A DNA stretch of 64,000 nucleotides, from assembly GCA_019510435.1 (NCBI GenBank), contig JAEKKJ010000009.1:372001-436000 (forward strand), read 5' to 3'. The notes under the pieces are model-generated. The model searched no databases, was not told where the DNA came from, and saw only the letters and a program-made list of their open reading frames with translations. The DNA comes from Caulobacterales bacterium (lineage in GTDB: Bacteria; Pseudomonadota; Alphaproteobacteria; Caulobacterales; Caulobacteraceae). Of the stretch, positions 17,376 to 26,881 are shown in pieces. Every line of letters begins with the position of its first letter. Position 1 is the first letter of the stretch. A program made the translations under genes and the position numbers.

Positions 17376-18311
17376 CTACGCCGCCGCGGGCGGGTTCGAC
17401 GGCGCGGCCTTCGGCAGCTTCGGGGCCCACAGCTGCGGCAGCTTGGGCCAGCGGAAGGTCCAGGCCGGCTCGTGCCGCGGGATGCAGCTCTCCAGGGCGT
17501 TCAGCAGCACCTCGACGGGCCCGTCGTTCAGGAAGTGGTTGGCGCCCTCGGTGCGCACCACGCGGATCGGCCGGCGGGTAACCGTCTCGGCGGCCAGTTG
17601 CTCGGCCGCCTCCAGGGGCGCGAAGTCGTCCTGGTCGCCGTGGATCATGTGGATCGGGATGTTCAGCCGGGCCAGGGCGCGCTTGGCGTGGCGCAGCTGG
17701 GGCTTCTGGCCGGTGACCTCGATCACCGCATGGCGCAGGTCGCGCGGGATCACCTTCAAGGCCCGCGAGCCCACGTCCAGCAGCCACTTGGCGGTGGGGC
17801 CCGCCTCGCCGAAGAAGCCGGAGAGCAGCACCAGGCCCGCCACCTTGCCGGGGTTCTGGTCGGCCATGATCGAGGCGATGGCCGCGCCATAGCTCTGGCC
17901 CACCAGCAGCACCTTCTGGCGCGGCGCGGCGTTCAGCACCGGGGCCAGGGCCTCGGCCTGCACGCGGATGTCGGTGACAGGATGCAGCGGCTCGGAGCCC
18001 GCATAGCCCGGCCGGTCCACCACGATCATCTCGCGGTCCGGCGGCAGCTCGCTGAGGGTCTCGGCCCAGTATTCGGCCCAGGACGGCGCTCCGGTGATCA
18101 CCACGATCTTCCAGGGGGCCGGCGTCGCGCGCGGGGTCTCCAGCGCCGAGATGCGCCAGCCGTGGCCGCCACCCGCCATGAAGCTGGTGCGCCGCACCAC
18201 ATTTTCGGGGAACCGCGCCTCTGTCGGCACATGCTCGGACCGGCCGTGGACCGCCGCCTCGACGGCCGCCCAACCCATCGCCAGTAGGCCCTTGGGCCGC
18301 TTCCTTGGCAC
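17376..18311 (-). CDS. Alpha/beta hydrolase
   Basis: 311 aa. The nucleophile elbow is VGQSYGA (Ser140), preceded by MIVVDRPGYAGS and the strand KIVVITGAP; the acidic residue is likely in MIHGDQDDFAP and the His in EGANHFLN. No signal peptide or transmembrane segment is evident. The start is GTG at 18311 with GGAG 8 nt upstream; the first Met is 11 residues later. The substrate is unknown. It ends 11 nt from the convergent chrA stop. Confidence 0.82.
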   Translation of the reverse strand: MPRKRPKGLLAMGWAAVEAAVHGRSEHVPTEARFPENVVRRTSFMAGGGHGWRISALETPRATPAPWKIVVITGAPSWAEYWAETLSELPPDREMIVVDRPGYAGSEPLHPVTDIRVQAEALAPVLNAAPRQKVLLVGQSYGAAIASIMADQNPGKVAGLVLLSGFFGEAGPTAKWLLDVGSRALKVIPRDLRHAVIEVTGQKPQLRHAKRALARLNIPIHMIHGDQDDFAPLEAAEQLAAETVTRRPIRVVRTEGANHFLNDGPVEVLLNALESCIPRHEPAWTFRWPKLPQLWAPKLPKAAPSNPPAAA

Positions 18312-18389
18312 GTGCGCAACTCCAGTCTCTTACATCATGACGTGGAGGCACTAACGCACCGTTCAAGGCGGGGTTCTGTTAGCTTTTGG

Positions 18390-20009
18390 TCATGACTGTG
18401 ATGCTGTTGCAGAAATGGCGAGCTTCTCGCGCAACTCTCGTTTCAGAACCTTTCCGGTAGGCCCCAGCGGCAGTTCGTCGACGATGCGGACCTCGTCCGG
18501 CGTCCACCACTTGGCCACCCGTTCGGCCACATGCGCCTTGAGCGCCTCCGGCTCGGCCGTACGGCCCGGGCGCAGGGTCACCAGCAACAGGGGCCGCTCG
18601 TCCCACTTCGGGTGCGGCACCCCGATCGCCGCCGCCATGGCGACCGCCGGGTGCGAGCAGACCGCGTCCTCCAGGTCCAGGGTGGAGATCCATTCGCCGC
18701 CCGACTTGATCACGTCCTTGGCGCGGTCGGTCAGGCGCAGGTAGCCCTCCGCGTCGATCGTGGCGATGTCGCCGGTGTCGAACCAGCCATCGTCGGTGAA
18801 GGCGGCGGCCCCGTCCTGCTTGAAATAGGCCGAGCTGACCCAGGGCCCGCGCACCTGCAGCGCGCCCGAGCTCCTGCCGTCGCGCGGCAGCTCGCGGCCG
18901 TCCTCGCCGAGGATGCGCAGCTCCACGCCCCAGAGGCCGCGACCCTGCTTCAGCTTGCGTTGCAGGGTCTCGCCTTCGGTCTCGCCGCCGTGGGCGGGCA
19001 GCGGCGTGTTGATCACGCCCAGGGGCGAGGTCTCGGTCATGCCCCAGATCTGGCGCACCTGGCCGCCCAGGCGCTGTTCGATGCGCGAGATCAGCGCCGC
19101 CGTCGGCGCCGAGCCGCCGATGGCGATCGTGCGCACGGAGGTCAGCGTCCCGCCGGTCTGGTCCAGGTGGTCCGCCACGCCCACCCAGATGGTCGGCACG
19201 CCCAGGAGGAAGCTCACCTCTTCCTTCTCGATCAGCTCGCACACCGCGGGCCCGTCCAGCTGGCGGCCCGGCAGCACCAGCTTGGCGCCCACCAGCGGGG
19301 CGGCGTAGGGCGTGCACCAGGCGTTGGCGTGGTACATCTGGGCGCAGGGCAGCACCACGTCGCGGGCCGAGAGGTCGAAGGCGTCGGGCAGGGCCAGGGC
19401 CAGGGCGTGCAGCACCGTCGAGCGGTGGCCGTAGAGCACCCCCTTCGGATTGCCCGTGGTGCCGGAGGTGTAGCAGAGGCCCGAGGCCTGCCGCTCGTCC
19501 AGCTCCGGCCAGTCGAAGTCGTCGGTCTCGGCGGCGATGAGGTCCTCGTAGACCAGCACGCCGTCGGGTGCGTGGCGCCGGTCGGTCATGGCCACCAGGG
19601 TCTTCACCGAGGCGATGCGCGGGGCCAGCTGCGCCACCTGTTCGGAGAAGGTGATGTCGAAGAAGAGGACGCTGTCCTCGGCGTGTCGCGCCACCCAGAC
19701 GATCTGGTCGTCGTGCAGGCGCGGGTTGATGGTGTGCAGCACCGCGCCGATCCCGGTGACCGCGAAATAGAGCTCGAAGTGGCGGTGGGTGCTCCAGGCC
19801 AGGGTCGCCACCCGGTCCCCCGGCTTCACGCCCAGGGCCAGCAGGGCCTTGGCCATCTTCTTCACCCGGCTGAGCGCATCGGCATAGCCGTAGCGGTGGA
19901 TCGGCCCCTCGACACTGCGGCTCACCACCTCGCGCTCGCCATGGTAGCGGGCCGCGTGCTCCAGGATCGACGGCAGGGTCAGCGGGCGGTCCATCATGAG
20001 GGCGAGCAT
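18390..20009 (-). CDS. AlkK-like medium/long-chain acyl-CoA ligase
   Basis: 539 aa, ANL superfamily. The P-loop-like motif is YTSGTTGNPKG (residues 180-190), followed by VLYGHRSTVLHALALALPD, the adenylate motif IWGMTETSPLG, then DGWFDTGDIATID and the catalytic Lys in PTGKVLKREL. Long stretches (SILEHAARYHGEREVVS, LHTINPRLHDDQI, RAKDVIKSGGEWISTLDLE) closely match, from memory, AlkK of Pseudomonas alkane plasmids. It activates fatty acids to CoA thioesters with ATP for beta-oxidation. The ending near PTGKVLKRELREKL is normal for the family. Confidence 0.9.
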   Translation of the reverse strand: MLALMMDRPLTLPSILEHAARYHGEREVVSRSVEGPIHRYGYADALSRVKKMAKALLALGVKPGDRVATLAWSTHRHFELYFAVTGIGAVLHTINPRLHDDQIVWVARHAEDSVLFFDITFSEQVAQLAPRIASVKTLVAMTDRRHAPDGVLVYEDLIAAETDDFDWPELDERQASGLCYTSGTTGNPKGVLYGHRSTVLHALALALPDAFDLSARDVVLPCAQMYHANAWCTPYAAPLVGAKLVLPGRQLDGPAVCELIEKEEVSFLLGVPTIWVGVADHLDQTGGTLTSVRTIAIGGSAPTAALISRIEQRLGGQVRQIWGMTETSPLGVINTPLPAHGGETEGETLQRKLKQGRGLWGVELRILGEDGRELPRDGRSSGALQVRGPWVSSAYFKQDGAAAFTDDGWFDTGDIATIDAEGYLRLTDRAKDVIKSGGEWISTLDLEDAVCSHPAVAMAAAIGVPHPKWDERPLLLVTLRPGRTAEPEALKAHVAERVAKWWTPDEVRIVDELPLGPTGKVLKRELREKLAISATASQS

Positions 20010-20093
20010 CGGGGCGGGTATCCTCTCGTCGTGGGGCCAAGGCTAGCGCATCGCCGCTGGCGTGCTTAGCCTTTGCGCAGCCGGGAGACCGCC

Positions 20094-20546
20094 ATGCCGA
20101 AGATCGACATCGCCGCCGTGCCGGAACACCGCGGCTGCGGCTACCCCCCGCCGTTCGACGCGCCCTGCGCCGAGCGGGTGCGCCAGCGGCTGGGGAACGC
20201 GGCCGGGCTCCAGGACTTCGGCGTCAACCTGATGCGCCTGCCGCCGGGCGGCTGGTCCAGCCAGCGCCACTGGCACAGCCACGAGGACGAGTTCGTCTAT
20301 GTGCTGGCCGGCGAGCTCGTCCTGGTCGAGGACGGTGGCGAGACGGTGCTGCGGGCCGGAGACGCCGCCGCCTTCCCCAAGGGGTCCGGAAACGGTCACC
20401 ACATGATCAACCGCTCGAACACGACGGCGGTCTATCTCGAGGTCGGCTCGCGCGATCCGCACGACCTCACCACCTGCTCCGACATCGACATGATGAGCGC
20501 CGCCGCCGACGGGCGGTTCGTGCACAAGGACGGCTCGGCCTACTAG
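20094..20546 (+). CDS. Cupin domain protein
   Basis: 150 aa. The conserved cupin barrel shows metal ligands in RHWHSHEDEFVYVLAGELVL (His, His, Glu) and the second motif GDAAAFPKGSGNGHHMIN with the last His. The pattern fits single-domain cupins, many of which are uncharacterised or sugar/aromatic-related. I chose ATG 20094 (GGGAGA upstream) over a TTG seven codons earlier. No partner gene identifies its role. Confidence 0.82.
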   Translation: MPKIDIAAVPEHRGCGYPPPFDAPCAERVRQRLGNAAGLQDFGVNLMRLPPGGWSSQRHWHSHEDEFVYVLAGELVLVEDGGETVLRAGDAAAFPKGSGNGHHMINRSNTTAVYLEVGSRDPHDLTTCSDIDMMSAAADGRFVHKDGSAY

Positions 20547-20565
20547 CTGCGGCGGCGGACCCGCC

Positions 20566-21642
20566 TCAGCGCAGGCGGCGGGCCTCGGCCGTGGCCGCGT
20601 CCAGCTTGTGGATGCGCTCCTCGTAGAGCTGGGCCAGGCGGTCGGGGTCGGAGACCTCGTTGCGCCCATCGCGCCAGGCCAACTGGTGCTCGCGCAGGAG
20701 CGCGCGGTCCTCATGGGCGTCCAGAGCGCGGGCGTAGGCCTGGCGCAGCTCGCGCTGCAGGCGCTGCAGACGCGGATCCTGGCAGATCGTCCGGTCGGCC
20801 GGGGTCGTCGCCGCGGCGCAGTCGCCGGCGGTCGCAGCCGTCGGGGCAGGCTCCGCCACGGGAGCCTCCGGGGCCGGCGCAGGCTGGGCTGCGACAGGCG
20901 GCGCGGGCGCCGCGGCAGGCGCGGTTTCCGCCGCCATCTCGGCCGCGGTCGGAGGCGGCGGCGGCGCCGGGAGTTCGGGCGCGGCCTCGGGGATCGGCGT
21001 GGGCGTCGTCACCGCGGCCACAGGCATCGATGGCGGCAGGGCGGTGGCGACCGGCAGCGGCGCGGGGGCCGGAGACGGCGTCGGCCAGACCTCCTGGCTG
21101 ACACCCAGTCCGACGACGACGCCGACGGCGACGCCCGCGATGAAGCCCGCGGCGGCCCAGCGCGAGCGCCGCGGCGTCCGGTCCGAAGGCGCCGCGCGCT
21201 CGGGCTTGGGCTTGGGCGCTCGGACCGGGCGCGGCTCGCGGGGGGGCTTGGCCTTGCGAGCGGCCTTGGCCTTGCGGGCTGGCCCCGCCACGGGCTCCAG
21301 CGTCAGCGGCGGCTCTGCGTCGACCTCGGCTTCGGTCTCCACCGCCGGCTCGTCCCAGGACGCCTCCGGGGCGGCCGGCTCGGCCGCGTGCAGCTCCGGC
21401 GGCGCTTCATCCTCGTCCACCGCCACCGGGTCGCCCAGGTCCAGGGCGATCACCCGCGGCTCGCCCCCGCGCCGCGACGCGGCGAACAGGCTCGGCCCGG
21501 TGCGATGTTCGCGCTGCTCGCGGCGCGCGGCCATTTCCTGGAGGATCTGATACGACAGCGCCGCCTGCCCGCGGCGGCGGCTGGAGTCGAGCAGTCGGCG
21601 AAGCTCCTGCCCGCCCAGGGTAGAGAGATCGACTTGCGGCAT
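20566..21642 (-). CDS. Membrane-anchored protein with LprI-like C-terminal domain
   Basis: 358 aa in four parts: a helical N terminus (LSTLGGQELRRLLDSSRRR, predicted coiled coil), a variable acidic/Ala-rich and then Lys/Arg/Pro-rich segment, one transmembrane helix at about residues 165-185, and a Pro/Ala-rich linker leading to a C-terminal domain with DCAAATTPADRTICQD and LQRELRQAYARALD. The last domain matches the LprI/DUF1311 lysozyme-inhibitor-like family (paired Cys, conserved AYxxAL). It would face the periplasm. I infer an envelope function; the N-terminal half is not recognised. Confidence 0.7.
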   Translation of the reverse strand: MPQVDLSTLGGQELRRLLDSSRRRGQAALSYQILQEMAARREQREHRTGPSLFAASRRGGEPRVIALDLGDPVAVDEDEAPPELHAAEPAAPEASWDEPAVETEAEVDAEPPLTLEPVAGPARKAKAARKAKPPREPRPVRAPKPKPERAAPSDRTPRRSRWAAAGFIAGVAVGVVVGLGVSQEVWPTPSPAPAPLPVATALPPSMPVAAVTTPTPIPEAAPELPAPPPPPTAAEMAAETAPAAAPAPPVAAQPAPAPEAPVAEPAPTAATAGDCAAATTPADRTICQDPRLQRLQRELRQAYARALDAHEDRALLREHQLAWRDGRNEVSDPDRLAQLYEERIHKLDAATAEARRLR

Positions 21643-21767
21643 CTGTGGCGTCTCGGGCGCTAACTCAACATGACTCGCCGGCGCCCGTCACCTCACCAGC
21701 AGGACGACTATTACGCGCGGCCGGGGCATTGTGAACATCAATCATGTCAGATCCGCCCCAGGGCGGA

Positions 21768-23397
21768 TCAGCGCAGGCGCCCGGCGTAGGCGAAGAGCAG
21801 GCCCAGCCACGGGTGGGCCGCCGCGACGCTGAACCGGTAGGTCCCGTCCCGTTCGAAGGCGCGGGCCCGGAGGCGCGGCGCGAGGCCGAGGGGCAGTGGC
21901 AGCGCGCCGAGGCGCCAGCCCACGAACCGCCAGCTGAAGCCGGCCAGCCGCGGCTCAGCCTCGAAGGTGAAGCCGAGCGGCCCGAACCGTTCCTCGAACT
22001 GCCCCATCTCGCGGCCGGCGCCGAGGCGGGAGGCGAAGGCGCTGTCGCCGAACGCCCGCGTCCAGGTCTCGCCACGGCCGCCCGGCGCCACCGTCACCCG
22101 CAGCTGCGGATAGGCGCCGGGCTGCGGCAGGCCCAGCAGCCGGCGCACCAGCGCCACCGGGACGGTGCGCGAACCACGGGCCCGCCCCCGACCCTCGTAG
22201 GTCGCGCGGCCTTGCGCGCCATGGATCCGGCGCAGCTCGGGCGGCAGGCGGTCGAAGGCCTCCCCCAGCGCGCGGCGGAAGAGGACCGTTTCATCCTCGG
22301 CCACGCTCAGGGTCTCGGTGGCGAAGGCGGGCCCCACCAACTCGCGCGCGATCTGGTCCAGCCGCAGGAGGCCCACGCAGGCGCAGGCGCCGCGCGCCGC
22401 GATCTCGCCCGCCAGCAGCCCGCGCAGCACCGCCGCAGCCGCCGCCACCGGCGTGTCGGGTCCCCGGTTTGGCCGCCGCCGCCAGCGACCAGCGCGCGCG
22501 CCGGGCCCGCCCCTGCCCGTCCCGGCCGCGCGCGAGAACCACCATGCCACCCCGGTCCGAGCCCAGGCCGGCGACCAGGCCCGCGGCGGCGCGCAGGGGC
22601 TCGGCGAGGGGCGTGAGGTCCCGCAGCAGCCGCAGGCGCACCAGGCCGCCCAGCAGCCACAAGCCGAGGTTCAGGGGCCCCTGCTCCAGCCCGGCCAGGA
22701 ACAGGGCCTCGCGCCGGACGGCGAACCGCTGCGGGATCAGGTCGAGGTCCGGGGTCTCGCACAGCGCCACCGACCGCCGCCCGAGCCGCGGGATGTAGAT
22801 GCGCCGCAGGCCGCTCCAGCCCGGCCACACGGTCCAGGCGCCGCCCGTGAACACGCGCACCGGCCGTCCGACATAGGAGAGGATCGCCCGCACCACCGAG
22901 CGCCCGCGCGGCGCCCGCGCGCCGGGCGAGATGGCCACCTGCACCTCGTCGACCGCCGACCAGCCGGCGGTGATCGCCTCCAGGACGGCATTGGAGAGCG
23001 CCGGGGTCGAACTCGCCCCGGTGACCGCCAGCACCCCCGCTGCGCGTGCGGCGCAATCCAGCGCGGCCGGGAAGGTCGCCACGAAATCGCGGCCGTCGGC
23101 GATGTCCACATAGTGCGCGCCGGCGGCGATGGCCGCGCGGGCCAGGCGCAGGTCGCTCGCCTGGAACGACCCGGCGACATCAACCACCGCCCAGGGGCGC
23201 AGCGCGCTGAGGTCCGGCGCCTCGCGGTCGAAGACGGCGACCTCTGGCGGGCCGGGCAGGCTCGCCGCCATCGCCTGGAGCGGCTGAATGCGGCGCGCCG
23301 CGAGCACCAGCTCCACCCCGTCCCACGACGCGATCATCCGGGCCAGCCGCGCCCCGAACGCGCCGGTGGCGCCCACCAGGACGATGCGGCGGCTCAT
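21768..23397 (-). pseudogene. Saccharopine-dehydrogenase-like oxidoreductase with DUF4166-like tail, frameshifted
   Basis: The first frame (23397 to about 22470) encodes a Rossmann protein: IVLVGATGAFGARLARMI at the N terminus, then VVDVAGSFQASD and GAHYVDIADGRDF, as in saccharopine dehydrogenase/trans-acting enoyl reductase relatives. Homology then shifts to the next frame (22550 to 21768), giving RGPDTPVAAAAAVLRGLL and a DUF4166-like C terminus with SRTVPVALVRRLLGL and FEERFGPLGFTFEAEPRL. The frames meet at TTT 22468-22470; removing one base there restores one protein of about 540 aa. It is either a sequencing error or a recent inactivation. The ATG overlaps the preceding DCC gene by 4 nt. 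Confidence 0.78.
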
Positions 23398-23834
23398 GCC
23401 CAGTCCGGCGTCCAGTCCGGGGGCGGATCCAGGACGAAGCGCGCCCGCTGCGCCGGCGTCGGAACCATGCAGGCGTCACGCTTGCCCAACAGCCGGTAGC
23501 GGTTGCGCGCCAACAGGCCGTAGGCGCCGTCCCGCCACCGCTTCGGCACGATCCGGAGCATCGCCAAGGCCGACCACGGCGGCCCCAGCCGCCGCGCCAG
23601 CGCCAGCACCGCATCGGACGACTCCAGCGCCCGCCCGCGGTCGAAATAGAGGAAGCTGGCCGGGTTCTGCAGGTCCAGGCCGTAGCGCCGGGCGATGGCC
23701 TGGCCGAACGGCGACTGCAGCGGCGTGAAGCGCAGCACACCCCGGCGGTCCAGGCGCAGGGCGATCCGCACCGAGCCGGAGCAGAAGTTGCAGACCCCGT
23801 CGAACAGCCAAAGGCCGTCCAGCTCCGGGCTCAC
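23394..23834 (-). CDS. DCC family thiol-disulfide oxidoreductase (DUF393)
   Basis: 146 aa. The defining motif LFDGVCNFCSGSV (D-G-x-C-x-x-C, Cys15 and Cys18) is near the N terminus, followed by FTPLQSPFGQAI and the typical FLYFDRGRALESSDAVL block. This family has a thioredoxin-like CxxC and unknown substrates. I chose a GTG start at 23834 overlapping the preceding FkbM stop (GTGA), which removes 26 non-homologous residues coded inside fkbM. Both ends overlap neighbours, indicating a tight operon with the methyltransferase and the frameshifted oxidoreductase. Confidence 0.85.
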   Translation of the reverse strand: MSPELDGLWLFDGVCNFCSGSVRIALRLDRRGVLRFTPLQSPFGQAIARRYGLDLQNPASFLYFDRGRALESSDAVLALARRLGPPWSALAMLRIVPKRWRDGAYGLLARNRYRLLGKRDACMVPTPAQRARFVLDPPPDWTPDWA

Positions 23835-24646
23835 GCCGCCATCCGCGCCTTGAAGACGCCATCCGGCAGGCGCGCGGCGCGGGTCGGGTGGATGAAGAAA
23901 TAGTCCTTCCACGGCAGGCCCTCGACCAGGGTCGTGCGCTCCTCCAGCCGGTCGCCGTTGAGGGCGAACATGCGGTAGCCGAGGGTCCGGAACAGCTCCA
24001 GCACCGCCTCGCCGGAAGCGCCGAAGCGGGCCTGCAGCATGTCCGGGTGGATCTCGAGCAGGACGTGCGGGCGGTCGCGGTCGAGGATGGTGAGCGCCCC
24101 GGTCAGGGCCTTCAGCTCGGCGCCCTCGATGTCCATGCGGATGAAGTCCACCCGCTCGACGCCGCGCTCGGCGCAGAAGGCGTCCAGGGTGACCACGGGC
24201 GTGGGCTGGACCTCCATCCCGGTGTCCTCAAGGTCCGGGCGGGCGGCGCCGTTGGGTCGGGTCTCGGCGACATAGGCGTAGGCGCGGCCCATGCGGCCGG
24301 AGGTCTTCTTCGGGGTGACCAGCAGGAGTTCGCCCGGCTTGTCGGCCACCGCCGCGTGGATCGGCGTCACCTGCTTGGTGAGGCCATGCCAGGCCATGCA
24401 GGTGCGCAGCACCTCGAAGGCGAAGGCCGAGGGCTCGAAGGCCCAGATTCGCGCCTTGGGCGCCACCTGGGTCATCACATAGGAATGGCGGCCGTCGCTG
24501 GCGCCCACGTGCAGGCACACCGGCGCGCCCGAGAGCAGGTCGGCGATGTACGGCGTCTCGGGCTCATGCTTGGCCCAGGTCTTGTTCCGCCGCCAGGCGC
24601 GGAACGCGTGACCCAGCACGCGTAGCGAAGGCATCCAATCTCCCAT
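23831..24646 (-). CDS. FkbM family methyltransferase
   Basis: About 271 aa. Motif I is PVCLHVGASDGRHSYVMTQV (Rossmann SAM-binding loop), followed by IWAFEPSAFAFEVL and the FkbM hallmark DFIRMDIEGAELKALTGA, then HVLLEIHPD. These enzymes O-methylate sugars or other hydroxyls; the acceptor is unknown. ATG 24646 or ATG 24634 could start translation (GGGAG lies 7 nt before the second). It follows ubiG by 23 nt and overlaps the DCC gene, so it belongs to a four-gene operon. Confidence 0.88.
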   Translation of the reverse strand: MGDWMPSLRVLGHAFRAWRRNKTWAKHEPETPYIADLLSGAPVCLHVGASDGRHSYVMTQVAPKARIWAFEPSAFAFEVLRTCMAWHGLTKQVTPIHAAVADKPGELLLVTPKKTSGRMGRAYAYVAETRPNGAARPDLEDTGMEVQPTPVVTLDAFCAERGVERVDFIRMDIEGAELKALTGALTILDRDRPHVLLEIHPDMLQARFGASGEAVLELFRTLGYRMFALNGDRLEERTTLVEGLPWKDYFFIHPTRAARLPDGVFKARMAA

Positions 24647-24669
24647 CCGCCCCCAGCGGCCGGCGCCCC

Positions 24670-25413
24670 TTAGGCCGCGTCGCGCACCACCGTCATCATG
24701 TAGTTCACGTCCGTGTCGGTCGATTCCGTCCATCGGCCGGTGAGCGGGTTGAATACGACGCCGAACGGGCCGTCCACAACGACGGGTTCTTGCGCCAGGA
24801 AGTCGCGGATCTGGTCGGGCTTCAGGAACTTCGTCCAGTCGTGGGTGCCGGCCGGCAGCCAGCGCAGGACATATTCCGCGCCGACCTTGGCCAGGGCCAG
24901 GGCCTTCAGGGTGCGGTTCAGGGTGGCGACGATCATCAGGCCGCCCGGCTTCAGGAGGCCGGCGCAGGTGCGCAGGTAGTCGCCCGGGTCGGCCACGTGC
25001 TCGATCACCTCCATGTTGAGGATCACGTCGAACGGCGGCTCGCCGGCCTCGACCAGGGCCTCGGCGGTGGAGGCCCGGTAGTCGATGGACAGGCCCTGGG
25101 CAGCCGCGTGCGTGGCGGCGGTGGCGATGTTGCGCTCGGAGGCGTCGACGCCGGTCACCGCAAAGCCCAGGCGCGTCATGGGCTCGCTGAGCAGGCCGCC
25201 GCCGCAGCCGATGTCCAGCAGGCGCAGGCCCTCGAACGGGCGCCGCTGGGCGCCGTCGCGGCCGAAGCGGTAGAGCGCCTGGTCGCGGATGAAGGCCAGG
25301 CGCACCGGGTTGAACTTGTGCAGCGGGGCGAACTTGCCCTTCGGGTCCCACCACTCCGCGGCGATTCGCGAGAAGCGCTCGACCTCGGCGGGATCGATGG
25401 AGGAAACGGCCAT
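24670..25413 (-). CDS. ubiG: Ubiquinone biosynthesis O-methyltransferase UbiG
   Basis: 247 aa. The SAM motif [21 protein letters not shown] and the family blocks [20 protein letters not shown] and [20 protein letters not shown] are present, as is [11 protein letters not shown]. UbiG performs both O-methylations of ubiquinone biosynthesis in the cytoplasm, peripherally at the membrane. It is divergent from lysC across 208 bp, a neighbourhood found in several alphaproteobacteria. It leads an operon with fkbM, a DCC protein and a frameshifted oxidoreductase, none of which is an obvious ubiquinone gene. Confidence 0.96.
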   Translation of the reverse strand: MAVSSIDPAEVERFSRIAAEWWDPKGKFAPLHKFNPVRLAFIRDQALYRFGRDGAQRRPFEGLRLLDIGCGGGLLSEPMTRLGFAVTGVDASERNIATAATHAAAQGLSIDYRASTAEALVEAGEPPFDVILNMEVIEHVADPGDYLRTCAGLLKPGGLMIVATLNRTLKALALAKVGAEYVLRWLPAGTHDWTKFLKPDQIRDFLAQEPVVVDGPFGVVFNPLTGRWTESTDTDVNYMMTVVRDAA

Positions 25414-25621
25414 GGCGGGCGTTCTAGGGCGGATCGCGCGTCATGGGAACGCTGACTGGCCAGCGGCGGAAGGCGTCGCCAGCGGCAGGGGCAAAGCTTG
25501 CCTCAACCTGCACGCAAGCTGCGGCGAATACGCAAGATTCTAGGCGTTGCCGTGCGGCCTGCGCCTCGCTAGAAGGCGCAGCCCTTTTCGGCGGCGCAGC
25601 AAACGGAACCCCTGCCCTCAC

Positions 25622-26869
25622 ATGTCCCGCCTGGTCATGAAATTCGGTGGCACGTCCGTGGCCGACCTGGAGCGCATCCGCCGGGTGGGCCGGCTGGTGG
25701 CCGCCGAGGTCGCCGCCGGTCACAAGGTGGCGGTGGTGGTCTCGGCCATGGCCGGCAAGACCAATGAGCTGGTGGCCTGGACCGACGGCGCCGGCGCCGC
25801 GGCGCAAGGCCTGCCGGCCTCCGACGACGAATATGACGTGGTGGTGGCCTCCGGCGAGCAGGTGACCGCCGGCCTGCTGGCCATGACCCTGCGCAACATG
25901 GGCGTGGCCGCCCGCTCCTGGATGGGCTGGCAGATCCCGATCATCGCCGACGACGCCCACGGCCGCTCGCGCATCGACGACATCCCGCCCGAGAAACTGG
26001 GCGCCGCCATGGACGCGGGCGAGGTGGCGGTGATCGCCGGCTTCCAGGGCGTGACCCGCGACGGGCGCATCGCCACTCTGGGCCGCGGCGGCTCGGACAC
26101 CTCGGCGGTGGCCATCGCCGCGGCGCTGAATGCGCCCTGCGACATCTACACCGACGTGGACGGGGTCTACACCACCGACCCCCGGATCGAATCCAAGGCC
26201 CGCAAGCTGGCCAAGATCTCCTACGAGGAGATGCTGGAGATGGCGTCCCTGGGCGCCAAGGTGCTGCAGACCCGCTCGGTCGAGCTCGCCATGGCCTATG
26301 GCGTGCCGGTCCGGGTGCTTTCAAGTTTCGTGGAACCGGGCGAAGCGCCAGGTCAGGGCACCATCGTGTGCGACGAGGAGGAGATCGTGGAGAAGCGGAT
26401 CGTGAGCGGCGTGGCCTACAGCCGCGACGAGGCGAAGATCAGCCTCTTCGGCCTGCCCGACCACCCGGGCGTGTCGTCCAACGTCTTCGGCGCCCTGGCC
26501 GATGCGAACGTGAACGTGGACATGATCGTCCAGAGCCACGCGCGCACCGCCGACACCGCCAACATGGAGTTCACCGTCGGCAAGCGCGACGCCCAGCGCG
26601 CGGTGGAGATCATCCGTGGCGCGCAGGCGAAGATCGGCTTCGAGGACGTGCGCGTCGATGAGGACGTGGCCAAGGTCTCGGTGATCGGCGTCGGCATGCG
26701 CAGCCACACCGGCGTCGCCAAGAGCATGTTCGAGGCCCTGGCCGCCAAGGGCGTGAACATCCAGGTGATCTCGACGTCGGAGATCAAGATCAGCGTGCTG
26801 ATCGACGCGGCCTATACGGAGCTGGCGGTGCGCGCCCTGCACGCCGCCTACGGGCTGGACCAGCTCTAG
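25622..26869 (+). CDS. lysC: Aspartate kinase
   Basis: 415 aa. The kinase N terminus VMKFGGTSVADLERIRR, the central GRGGSDTSAVAIAAAL and TDVDGVYTTDPR blocks are diagnostic. Two ACT domains follow (from about residue 270; SLFGLPDHPGVSSNVFGAL and VSVIGVGMRSHTGVAKSMF) that mediate feedback inhibition by lysine/threonine in this monofunctional class. The enzyme phosphorylates aspartate at the start of lysine, threonine, methionine and diaminopimelate synthesis. I start at ATG 25622, where homology begins; the ribosome binding site is weak. The 208-bp gap upstream holds no obvious structure. Confidence 0.97.
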   Translation: MSRLVMKFGGTSVADLERIRRVGRLVAAEVAAGHKVAVVVSAMAGKTNELVAWTDGAGAAAQGLPASDDEYDVVVASGEQVTAGLLAMTLRNMGVAARSWMGWQIPIIADDAHGRSRIDDIPPEKLGAAMDAGEVAVIAGFQGVTRDGRIATLGRGGSDTSAVAIAAALNAPCDIYTDVDGVYTTDPRIESKARKLAKISYEEMLEMASLGAKVLQTRSVELAMAYGVPVRVLSSFVEPGEAPGQGTIVCDEEEIVEKRIVSGVAYSRDEAKISLFGLPDHPGVSSNVFGALADANVNVDMIVQSHARTADTANMEFTVGKRDAQRAVEIIRGAQAKIGFEDVRVDEDVAKVSVIGVGMRSHTGVAKSMFEALAAKGVNIQVISTSEIKISVLIDAAYTELAVRALHAAYGLDQL

Positions 26870-26881
26870 GCGCGAGTCGCG

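Noticed and set aside
24670..25621. ubiG/lysC divergent region checked for a lysine riboswitch
   Set aside because: The 208 bp before lysC show no obvious multi-stem conserved core and no terminator hairpin; most lies too close to the ubiG start.
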